Source of the DNA: Hexactinellida sp. DTS-2022
Lineage: Eukaryota; Porifera; Hexactinellida
Direction: 5' to 3'
NCBI GenBank assembly: GCA_028753945.1
Contig: JAPNXP010000006.1
Span: 3,472,001-3,536,000, forward strand
Length of the DNA: 64,000 nt
Shown here: one piece after another, positions 53,559 to 64,000 of the stretch
Position numbering within the stretch: the first letter of the stretch is position 1
Layout: each line of letters starts with the position of its first letter
The notes under the pieces: model-generated
Seen by the model: the letters and a program-made list of their open reading frames with translations, nothing else
The model's database searches: none
What the model was told of the DNA's origin: nothing
Translations under genes and position numbers: made by a program

Positions 53559-53727
53559 CGGTAAACCTCCGAAATGCGACACTTTTGGGAGCAGCGCTTG
53601 TGCCGGATATTTGGAGGTTGCCCTCACATGCATTATTTATATTGGAAAGGCAATCGGGAGAATAGTTTTGTGCCGCATCTCGGAAGTTGTCGTATTTCCA
53701 GAGGTGCCGCTTTTAGAGGTTTACCTG
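53559..53727. mobile_element. pogo-like MITE beside SEC23 exon 1
   Basis: CGGTAAACCTCCGAAATGCG ... GCCGCTTTTAGAGGTTTACCTG, same family as 51242-51341. Surrounded by ACAGTTAT/ACAGTAACTA simple repeats (about 53500-53790). Confidence 0.7.
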
Positions 53728-53798
53728 TACTACAGTAACTATACTTACTACAGTTATTACAGTTATATAGTAACTACAGTTACACAGCACTAACTAAC

Positions 53799-55550
53799 CT
53801 GCAGGAACTGAGATCGCCTGAGATGGAACATGAACTGGGGGTAGAGAGAGAAGTTGTCCGACAGCACGAAGCTAGTCGGATCAGAGGCTACAAAGTTCCC
53901 ATACTTCTGACAGAGCCGAATTAACATCTTATCCAACCACTTCAGCACATCAGGATTCTCATCTACCTCTGCCTTATGTACCGCCACGCGCGCCATAAGC
54001 ACTGCACTTGCCTCTTGGTCAAACCCTCCCTTTATAAACTCCGGATGCTCTTTCGGATCCACGAAGTTCCTACCTGTAGTCGTAACGCGTATATGGCTGA
54101 GACCGTCTGCGCTAGTGTATCTGGTTATGAACTGTATAACTCCCAAGCGGTTAGCAGTGGGCTGATTAGCCTGCTGGGCCGCGACTTCAAAGAATATCCC
54201 CAGAGTGGTAGACGGATCCATGGTACATATATTCCAGGCGCTAGTCCCGCCAATGCCTATGTCATTATCGGACACATTCCCCTTCTTATTAGCGGACACA
54301 CAGGGGCCTATGGCGCCCATAACCTTGAGCTCCCTCACGGTCTTAACCTCCACAGAGCCGTTGAATGCCATCTTTAGCAGAGAAGAGCCCTCCTTTGTGC
54401 CGAACACTTTCTGGTAGCTCTGTCTGAACAGCGAGGTGTCAAAGCTGTCGCTCATAACCATGTGTCCGCCCGTGGAGTTGGAGAGTGGCTTCATCTCAAA
54501 CATGCCAGTCTGGTCCTGAAAACAAGCGAATATATCAACAGCAACCCCGGCTGCCGCCGCCCGCTTAGAGAGCCCCTCGTAAAACTTGGTTGCTTTCCGC
54601 GTGTACTTGGCGTTATCCTTCCAGAGATCGTGATGGGACCGAATCGGTTCTCGGAGGTCGTCGTTGAGGACAGCCCCGGGTCCCACGGAGCAGGGCCCGG
54701 CCTGGAATAGCATCAGTCGACAGCCGGTGCCCGCATAGGCCGCCTCCAGCAGAGAGAGACCCACCGATAGAGCGGCGCCGCTGCAGCGAAGCGGTCGCTT
54801 TCCCTCCGGCACCGGCCAGGGGTCCGGCTCTAACTGGTCCACCAGGTCGCTGAGGGAGCTGTCGCACTCCTGGCAGGGCTGCAGGAACCTAGAGTACAGC
54901 GCCTGAGGCTTGGGTCCGCTGGCGGATAGCATCTCGGCTAGAGACTTCGCGGTGAGCTCCTTGGTGCCACGGAAAACGGTCTTCCGAGAGTATCCCTCGC
55001 AGCTGAGCTCGTGCAGCATTACGTGGCGTCCGTAGCTGATGAGCCCCACCAGCGCCTGCTGCGGGATTATGCTAGTCGAGAGCTGAATGGACTCTTTGAC
55101 TGCCTGCAGACTGCCCTCGTCCATGCAGAGGTCAATGCAGAACAGGAATACTATGGGCCTACCGGGCGCGTGAGCTCCCTGGTTAGACATCTGCAGTGTG
55201 TAGTCAATAGTGCTGTATTGGGGCACCAGCTCCGGGGGCGGCTGCTCCTCGCTGATGCCCATGTAGGCAGGGGGGAAGGCGTTTGGGGAGAAACAGAAAG
55301 CGCAGGTCCACCGCTTGTTCCGGAAGTCGGACTGGCAGTAGGGATTGAGAATAGCCTGGCACTGTCCGCAGATAACCGGGTTGTAGTGGAGGGGCGGGAG
55401 GTCAGGGCGCTCCTTGAGAGGCGTGAAGAGACACCCGAGTGGGACCACAGTCTTAGCGGCCTCCGTGCGGGTGTTGGGCCAGTGGTTCCAGGAAAACCTG
55501 ATGCCGTCTCTCCTCTCGTTAGCCTCGATAAACTCTTCTAGCGTAGACAT
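53799..55550 (-). CDS. SEC23: SEC23, exon 1 (zinc finger, trunk, beta-sandwich)
   Basis: 584 codons from ATG, donor CTGCAG/GTTAGT. With exons 2 and 3 the protein is 761 residues, the usual SEC23 length. Zinc finger C61-x2-C64...C83-x2-C86; then the vWA-like trunk ([40 protein letters not shown]), beta-sandwich and helical parts ([20 protein letters not shown]). SEC23 is the inner-coat GTPase-activating subunit for SAR1 in COPII vesicles leaving the ER. The catalytic arginine region was not checked in detail. GC-richer than its surroundings, as expected for a conserved gene. A 176-codon antisense open frame within it is a shadow. Confidence 0.96.
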
Positions 55551-57048
55551 ACTGGTTAGTACAGCAGCAGTTATTTATTTATAATGCTACGAGAGTGACG
55601 TCATATCCAGTACGTAACTAAGCTTAGTAAAGTATAGTCAGGCATAGCCTACGAGTCAGGTTATTATGAAAACATTCAAAGGGCCAATATTTCGCATATA
55701 TTAATACGAACACCAACGGACGGTAAAATTTGTTCGCTTTATCAGGAGTTCGTATTAGAGCATGGCCTACTAGATTATACGGCTAGATAAGTCAAGTATT
55801 TGAACATTTCATTTCCAGGCCAGTGTTTTCTCTCTAATTGCTCGTAAAATGAATTACCTATCGTCATGGAATAAACTAAATTAATTAATACTAATTATGA
55901 AGTAGAGATTGAAGTAGAGATTTAGTGAACATTAGTTAAATAGTCACAAGAACGGAAAAAATCTAACTATACATTTCAAAAAATACAAAACATATGGTTT
56001 GATAACAATAGTATAATTATTTACTTACATTGACGTTGAAAAGAATTTGAGTGAAAGGAATGACATAATTTGTTGCTGTAGTTAGTTTTTAACAAGAAAA
56101 ATGCATTAGGATAAAAACGGCAAAGTTAGATTCTCAAATTATCTAAAAAATTAACATTTCATTAACATCATTGCCATAAATGGGTATGTATATTTGATTA
56201 CGTCATTGTGGTTAAATCCGATGAGAAATCATTCTCAAAAGTATTTTAGATGTTTCTGGCGTATTTGAAAACCTAAGTTTAGTTTATTCCATGACGATAG
56301 GTAATTCATTTTACGAGCAATTACAATGTAAACGCTGGCCTGGAAATAAATTAGCAAATACTTGACTTATATAGCCGTATAATATAGTAGGCCATGACCA
56401 GAGTAATACCTTTATAATAACACCACCAAATAACTCAAAAAGGTACAATACATTTAATTGCTTTACTACACTGATTATTAGCACAGCCCAAATTTAACAT
56501 TTTCTCTTCGCTTTTAATGTGGCCTCCAAGTGGCAGATGTCATTTTTAGTTACGTCATCATCAAAAAATTTGGGGGAATTCATTTTTTGATTGAAATTAT
56601 AAAGAATAAAAAACAAAGTCTAAATCTAATATTTTTTGAAATTTGAATAATCTTTACCACCATTTATGCAATTTGTTCTTAATAAGCACACCTGACTTTA
56701 TTTGCGAGCCGAATAATTAAAATATGCCTTCCTCAAATAATGATGAGATAAGACCACTGTTAATTGGAATCTTTTTTGTTTTGTTACGACCGCCCGCTTC
56801 AGATATCACCCCCGTACGAATTTTGCCATTATTGTCATTATTTCCATTATTACACCTACTTTCAAAGTAAGTATTAACAGACTCAAACTATGAACAGACT
56901 CTAAAATAGCCATAATTATATATTGAAAAAATTTGAAACTAGGACAAGCTATATTACCCAAACCATGGCATATTTTGGCAATAAAGCACTCGCAAATTAT
57001 AATACTTGCTCGGATAATTAATTACTAACTATGCCGCATAAAAAAAAA
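55551..57048. other. Region upstream of SEC23 with nested elements
   Basis: Apart from the foldback at 55774-56396, the outer pieces GAGTCAGGTTATTATGAAAA (about 55656) and TTCTTAATAAGCACACCTGA (about 56677) look like the two ends of one CAGTCAGGTTC-family element split by later insertions. No gene. Confidence 0.45.
55774..56396. mobile_element. Long-arm foldback element
   Basis: Left arm CATGGCCTACTAGATTATAC, then GCTAGATAAGTCAAGTATTT; the right arm is its inverse (AAATACTTGACTTATATAGC ... ATATAGTAGGCCATG). Arms are over 100 nt and include CTATCGTCATGGAATAAACT. A solo right half is at 35340-35560. Confidence 0.75.
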
Positions 57049-57161
57049 TCCAAAATTGCAGCTGTGCCGACGCATGTTCCTTTGGTGGCACTATATTTTG
57101 GTGGTGGTTTATTGATAGTGCCTCCAATGGGACATGCTGTCAGCACAGCTGCAATTTTGGA
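57049..57161 (+). repeat. Hairpin head (example of 13 in the window)
   Basis: Arms of about 46 nt (TCCAAAATTGCAGCTGTGCC / GCACAGCTGCAATTTTGGA), loop TTTTGGTGGTGGTTTATTG. One base bulged next to GCATG in most copies. Other copies: 915, 10411, 19316, 35742 (reverse), 40183, 41700, 42980, 58250, 59685, 61126, 61966 and 62878; solo right arms at about 3629-3660 and 39750-39780. Confidence 0.85.
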
Positions 57162-60100
57162 TTTTTTTTTTTGCCATGTCATCATCACTATGAAGGTGTT
57201 AAAATATTTCAAAAGGTGTTACAGAAGACATCGACCCTTAGAGTGGCGGAAGTTTCCATTTAGTTCACTTCATTTTAGAGATATTCAAGTTTGAGTAGAA
57301 TATAATAGCTGATGACTCAGCATTTTTTATGTAAGTGTTGGGTCATCACCCAACTTCAACTAACCCATTTTAAATATAGAATTAACAAAATTGTAAAAAC
57401 ACATTTTTTTTACGATGTCATCATCACCTCAAGGTGTCAAAACCCATTTGTAGAGGTGTTACGTGGCATAAGGATCAATTGATAAATTGGAAGTTTGTTT
57501 CTATCTAATTTGTTTTCTGAGATTTATGATATTTAATTAATTAGTATAAATAATAATTAATATTATTTATAATTTAACACCAATTTCAATGTCAACTTAC
57601 AATTATTAAGTTAAATTATTTTGTCATGAATAATTAATTAATTAATTTGGTTATCAAATTTCAATTCCGCACTCTCGATTACCCCTAATAAACAAATTAT
57701 AAGCTCTATATAAGTAATATACTGACTGAATTAATTATAATTAATTACGTCAGTATATTAACAGTGCAATAATATTCTCGCAGAAGTAAATATAATCACA
57801 TAATCTGTCGTTGTTGTGAAACATATTATCTTTTTTTTCAATTGGAAAATAGAAGCCTACTCGATCTCACAAGTTGAATCAATATAATAATAACGAGTTG
57901 AAACAATAGAATTAGATTTAACACTTTCAATTGAGCTGAAGTGTTAGTAAACAAAGGAAATTTGCAACTCAATTGTGGCACAAACGAAGCGCAATTTGAA
58001 AATTCGTGCACTGTGAAAAGGTGTAGAATTTAATTTTCTATCGAATGCATATAAATTGAATATTCGGGTACTATATATTGCTCCTGTTTCAATATTAAAC
58101 AGGTGCAAAAATGTGTCCAAAAAAGTTTAATCAAAAATCGTGACCCCAGGTGCATATCTGTAACCCATGAGACACATATCCTGAAAATTTCAGTTCTTAG
58201 TTACCAAAACCCTATTGTGTGGAGGATCTACGGACCAATAATAAAAAAATCCAAAATTGCAGCCTGTGCCGACGCATATTCCTTTGGTGGCACTATATTT
58301 TGGTGGTGGTTTATTGATAGTGCCTCCAAAGGAACATGCTGTCGGCACAGGCTGCAATTTTGGATTTTTTTTTCCGCCATGTCATCATCACTATGGAGGT
58401 GTTAATTTATTTCAAAAAGGTGTTTCAGAAGGCATCGACCCTTAGAGTGGTGGAAGTTTCGTTTTAGTTTACTTCATTTCAAAGATATTTAAGTTTGAGT
58501 AGAATATAATAGCTGATGACTCAGCATTTTTTATGTGAGTGTTGGGTCATCACCCAACACCAACTAACCCATTTTAAATGTCGAATTAACAAAATTGTAA
58601 ATTTTTTTTTTTAACGAAGTCATCATCACCTCAAGGTGTCAAGACCCACTTGTATAGGTGGCACGTCCAATAAGGACCAATTGATAAATTGAAAGTTTAT
58701 TTCTATCTTCTATGATCTCAGAGATTTATGATATTTAATTAATTAGTATACATAATTATTTATATTATATATAATTTAGCACCATTATTATGTACAGCAA
58801 AATAAATAAAGTTCAATTATTTGCACTTATTATTAATTTAAATCGAATTTCACTATCATATTTGAATTCAGCGCACTCGATAACCCCAATAATCCATTTG
58901 GAACCGTATATAAGTTTCGTGTAAATACAAAAGGAATTAATTATAATTACGTAATTACGTCAGTACATTCATTGTGCAAGAATATTCTCGCCGAAATAAA
59001 TATTATCACTTAATCTGTCGTTGTTGTGGAATGTAATTCTTAACGGTTCTATCATAAACCATCTTTAGTTTAATGCCATTCATTCATTATGTATTGATAA
59101 TAAATTATATTATTAGTTATTTATTTTAGCAATGTTATCCACGGTGATTTGAGTTTAGTCACAAATTCCTTATTTAATTTAAATTGTTTTAATTCATTGT
59201 ATAGTAATACTACAATTAAATAGAAGCCAGCTGGAATTTATAAGTTAAATCAATATAATTATAGCAAGTTGAATCAATTGAGTAGGATTTAACAAGTTAA
59301 ATCAATATAATTATTACAAGTTGAAACAATGGAATTAGATTTCACAGTTTTACTGAAATTGAAGTGTGACTAAACAAAGAAATTTCAACCCCCAGTAATG
59401 GCAGAAATTTAACCCTTTATTGAAAAATTTCTTCTCCCATCAGACGCAGAATTTTTTGGTGAATCCAAATATGAAATAAAATTTGGGGGTTTAGTAAAAC
59501 ATATTTTGAGTTATGGACCAGACAAATTTTGAAAGGTGTTAAAGATGTGTCCAAAATCTTTTAATCAAAAATCGTAGCCCCAGGTGCAAATTAGACGGTC
59601 CCATCGCACCTACATGCCAAGTTTCAGCCCATCAACTATAAAGCTCTGGCCAGGGCACCGTCTACGGAGAAAAAAAAAAAAAAATCCAAAATTGCAGCCT
59701 GTGCCGACGCATGTTCCTTTGGTGGCACTATATTTTGGTGGTGGTTTATTGATAGTGCCTCCATAGGAACATGCTGTCGGCTCAGCTGCAATTTTGGATT
59801 TTTTTTCGCCATGTCATCATCACTATGAAGGTGTTAAATTATTTCACGAAGGTGTTTCAAAAGGCAACGACCCTTAGTGAGTTGGAAGTCTCCATTTAGC
59901 TCACTTTATTTGAGAGATATTCAAGTTTCAGTAGAATATAATCTGTGATGATTCAGCATTTTTTAAGTGCGTGTTGGGTGTTTACCCAACTCCAACCAAC
60001 CCATGCGAATTATTTAATTCACAAAATTGGAAAAATTCATTTTTTTTACGATGTCATCATCACCTTAAGGTGTCAAGATCCACTTGTTTAGGTGGTACGT

Positions 60101-63100
60101 GTCATAAGGACCAATTGATAAATTTAAAGTTTCTTTCTATCTTGTATCATTTCTGAGATTAATGAAATTTAGCTAATTAGTATAAAAATTTAATTAATCT
60201 ATTAATAATTTATCACAAAAATTATGTACATCAAAATAAATTAAGTTCAATTATTTGCAATAATTATTAATTTAAATTGAATTTAATTATCATATTTGAA
60301 TTCAGCGAACTCGATAACCCCAATAATCTATTTAGAACCGTCTCTATATATTAAACACAGAGCGAATTAATTAGAATTAATTACGTCAGTACAGTAATTG
60401 TGCAAGAATATTCTCGCCGAAATAAATATATTCACTTAATCTGTCGTTGTTGTGGAATGTAAAATCTTACGGTTCTATCATAAACCATCTTGAGTTTAAA
60501 CTTTAAAGCCATTCATTCATTATGTATTGTTAATAAATTATAGTATTAGTTATGTATTTTAGCAATGTTATCCACGGTTAAGTTGAATTAAGTCAACAAA
60601 TTCCTTATATTATAATATTTTATTTAATCCATTGTATAGTAATACTACAATTAAATAGAAGCCAGCTGGAATTTATAAGTTAAATCAATATAATTATCGC
60701 AAGTTGAATCACTAGAGTAGGATTTAACAAGTTAAATCAATATAATTATTACAAGTTGAAACAATGGAATTAGATTTCACAGTTTTACTGAAATTGAAGT
60801 GTGAGTAAACAAAGAAATTTCAACCTCCATTTATGGCAGAAATTGACCCCTTTATTGAAAAATTTCTTCTCCCATCAGACGCAGAATTTTATGGCGAATC
60901 CAAATGTGAAATAAAATTGGGGGTTTAGAAAACAATTTTTGAGTTATGGACCAGACAAAATTTGAAAGGTGTTAAAGATGTGTCAAAAATTTGTTAATAA
61001 AAAAACGTAACCCCAGGTGCAAATTAGACGGTCCCATCGCAACTACATGCCAAGTTTCAGCTCTCTATGTATGCAGGTGTGGCCAGGGCACCTGCTACGG
61101 AGAAATAAAAATAATAATAAAAAAATCCAAAATTGCAGCCTGTGCCGACGCATGTTCCTTTGGTGGCACTATATTTTGTTGGAGGTTTTTGATAGTGCCT
61201 CCAAAGGAACATGCTGTCGGCGCAGGCTGCAATTTTGGATTTTTTTTCGCCAAGTCATCAACGCCCAAGGTGTGAATAACCATTTGTTAATTGGTCCGAG
61301 TCACAAAGAACGGTAGATAAATTTGAAGTTTGTTTCTATCTTAAACCATCTTGAGTTTAATGCCATTCATTCATTATGTATTGATAATAAATTATATTAT
61401 TAGTTATTTATATTAGCATTGTTATCCACGGTGAGTGAGTTAAGTCAACAAATTCCTTATATTATATATTATTATATTTAATCCATTGTATAGTAATGCT
61501 ACAATTAAATAGAAGCCAGCTGGAATTTATAAGTTAAATCAATATAATTATCGCGAGTTGAATCAATAGAGTAAGATTTAACAAGTTAAATCAATAAAAT
61601 TATTACAAGTTGAAACAATAGAATTAGATTTAACACTTTACTGAAATTGAAGTGTGAGTAAACAAAGAAATTTCAACCCCCATTTATGGCAGAAATTGAC
61701 CCCTTTATTGGAAAATTTATTCTCCCATCAGACGCAGAATTTTATGGCGAATCCAAATATGAAATAAAATTTGGGGGTTTAGTAAGACATATTTTGAGTT
61801 ATGGACCAGACAAATTTTTAAAGGTGTTAAAGATGTGTCAAAAATTTGTTAACGAAAAATCGTAACCCCAGGTGCAAATTAGACGGTCCCATCGCACCTA
61901 CATGCCAAGTTTCAGCCCATCAACTATAAAGCTCAGGCCAGGGCACCGTCTACGGAGAAAAAAAATCCAAAATTGCACCCTGTGCCGACGCATGTTCCTT
62001 TGGTGGCACTATATTTTGTTGGTTGTTTATTGATAGTGCCTCCAAAGGAACATGCTGTCGGCGCAGGCTGCAATTTTGGATTTTTTTTCGCCAAGTCATC
62101 AACGCCCAAGGTGTGAAGAAGCATTTGTTAATTGGTCCGAGACTCCGAGTCACAAGGAACGGTAGATAAATTTGAAGTTTGTTTCTATCTTAAACCATCT
62201 TGAGTTTGATGCCATTCATTCATTATGTATTGATAATAAATTATATTATTAGTTATTTATCTTAGCATTGTTATCCACGGTTGAGTTGAATTAAGTCAAC
62301 AAATTCCTTATATTATATTATTTTATTTAATCCATTGTATGGTAAATTAAATAGAAGCCAGCTGCAATTTATAAGTTAAATCAATTTAATTATCGCAAGT
62401 TGAATCAATAGAGTAAGATTTAACAAGTTAAATCAATATAATTATTACAAGTTGAAACAATGGAATTAGATTTAACAGTTATACTGAAACTGAAGTGTGA
62501 GTAAACAAAGAAATTTCAACCCCCATTTATGGCAGAAATAAAACTCTTTATTGAAAGTTTTCTTCTCCCATCAGACGCGGAATTTTATGGTGAATCCAAA
62601 TGTGAAATAAAATTTGGGGGTTTAGTAAAACATATTTTGTGTTATGGACCAGACAAATTTTGAAAGGTGTTAAAGATGTGTCAAAAATTTCTTAATCAAA
62701 AATCGTTACCCCAGGTGCAAATTATACGGTCCCATCGCACCTACATGCAAAGTTTAAGCCCATCAACTATAAAGCTCTGGCCAGGGCACCGTCTACGGAG
62801 AAAAAATAATAAAAATAAAGGCAGTGATTCCAATACTGGGCCACTATACTATAGTATAGTCGGCACAGTAATAAAAATCCAAAATTGCAGCCTGTGCCGA
62901 CGCATGTTCCTTTGGTGGCACTATATTTTGGTGGTGGTTTATTGATAGTGCCTCCAAAGGAACATGCTGACGGCACAGGCTGCAATTTTGGATTTTTTTT
63001 TCGCCATGTCATCATCACTATGAAGGTTTTTAAATTATTTGAAAAAGGTGTTACAGAAGGCATCGACCCTTAGAGTGGCAGAAGTTTCAAATTAGTTCAC

Positions 63101-64000
63101 TTCATCTCAAAGATATTCAAGTTTGAGTAGAATATAATAGCTGGTGACTCAGCATTTTTTATATGAGTGTTGGGTCATCACCCAACTTCAACTAACCCAT
63201 TTTAAATATCGAATTAACAAAATTGTAAAAACACATTTTTTTACGATGTCATCATCACCTCAAGGTGTCAATACCCATTTGTAGAGGTGACACGTGGCAT
63301 AAGGATCAATTGATAAATTGGAAGTTTGTTTCTATCTTATTTGAATTCTGAGATTTATGATATTTAATTAATTAGTATAAATAATTATTAATATTATTTA
63401 TAATATAACACCAATTTCAATGTCAACTTACAGTTATTAAGTTAAATTATTTTATCATAAATAATTAATTAATTAATTTGGTAATCAAATTTCAATTACG
63501 CACACTCGATAACCCCTAATACACAAATTGGAAGCATCTATATAAGTCATATACTGACTGAATTAATTATAATTAATTACGTCAGTCTATTAACAGTGCA
63601 AGAATATTCTCGCAGAAATAAATATAATCACTTAATCTGTCGTTGTTGTGGAATGTAAAATCTTAGGTTTCAATTAGAAAATAGAAGCCTACTCGATCTC
63701 ACAAGTTGAATCAATATAATTATTACAAGTTGAAACAATAGAATTCGATTTAACACTTCAATTGAACTGAAGTGTTAGTAAACAAAGGGAATTTGCAACT
63801 CAATTGTGGCACAAACGAACCCCAATTTGAGAATTCGTGCACTGTGAAAGGGTGTAGAATTAAATTCTCTATCGAATGCATATAAATTGAATATTATCGC
63901 ACTATTTATTGTGCTTTTTCTAACATTAAACAGGTGTAAAAATGTGTCCAAAATATGGTGATAAAATATCGTGACCCCAGGTGCACATCTGTAACCCATG
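57049..64000 (+). repeat. Tandem array of hairpin-headed repeat units
   Basis: Six heads in the same orientation: 57049-57161, 58250-58364, 59685-59798, 61126-61239, 61966-62080, 62878-62992; the last unit runs off the window. Unit lengths 1.2, 1.4, 1.4, 0.84, 0.91 and over 1.1 kb. Two body types are mixed: type 1 (tail ATCTGTAACCCATGAGACAC) and type 2 (tail CAGGGCACCGTCTACGGAG). Units at 58.2 and 59.7 kb join a type 1 front to a type 2 back. The 18-bp palindrome occurs once (62843-62860), just before the last head. No protein-coding capacity. Confidence 0.9.

Noticed and set aside
55011..55541. 176-codon ORF on the plus strand, and other plus/minus ORFs within 53.9-55.5 kb
   Set aside because: Antisense or out-of-frame shadows of the strongly conserved SEC23 exon 1.

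Overview
The window looks like nuclear DNA of an animal, most likely a sponge or another early-branching metazoan; this is inference. It is AT-rich, has short GT..AG introns, and carries animal-type genes: C-type-lectin/adhesion-GPCR receptors, a TRAF-like protein, a death-fold protein, coiled-coil/NHL-repeat proteins, SEC23 and a mitochondrial PPR-like protein. It is packed with small DNA transposons and has no prokaryotic or organellar signs.

Layout. (1) 0.3-5.3 kb: 3' part of a two-GPS adhesion GPCR, cut by the window edge and carrying a one-base frameshift. (2) 7.9-12.7 kb: 5' part of a related receptor (signal exons, C-type lectin domain, first GPS-like exon, then a second, frameshifted C-type lectin exon) with no 7TM following; repeats fill its middle. 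(3) 14.6-25.4 kb: a relict DUF4806-like ORF, a death-domain-like gene (16.1 kb), a TRAF-like gene (20.8 kb) and an NHL-repeat gene on the minus strand (24.1-25.3 kb). (4) 26.8-28.1 kb: a decayed third GPCR copy. (5) 28.7-31.0 kb: a satellite of about 141 bp and a long palindrome. (6) 31.4-44.4 kb: the best receptor copy. I could thread 20 exons in one continuous frame (943 codons): signal peptide, C-type lectin domain, first GAIN/GPS-like module, Thr-rich linker, second GAIN/GPS, 7TM. (7) 47.5-48.3 kb: PPR-like gene, minus. (8) 49.4-55.6 kb: complete three-exon SEC23, minus, with an NHL pseudogene in its first intron. (9) 57.0-64.0 kb: a tandem array of a non-coding hairpin-headed repeat, also scattered through the rest of the window.

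The three receptor copies are segmental duplicates. Comparing them gives empty sites that date many transposon insertions. hAT-type elements show 8-bp target duplications and pogo/Tigger-like elements show TA duplications. The most interesting signals are the receptor with two GPS-like modules in tandem and the hairpin repeat whose arms change together from copy to copy. Receptor, TRAF, death-fold and NHL genes are neighbours and would fit an innate-recognition and signalling region, but the sequence does not prove a shared pathway. SEC23 and the PPR-like gene are housekeeping.
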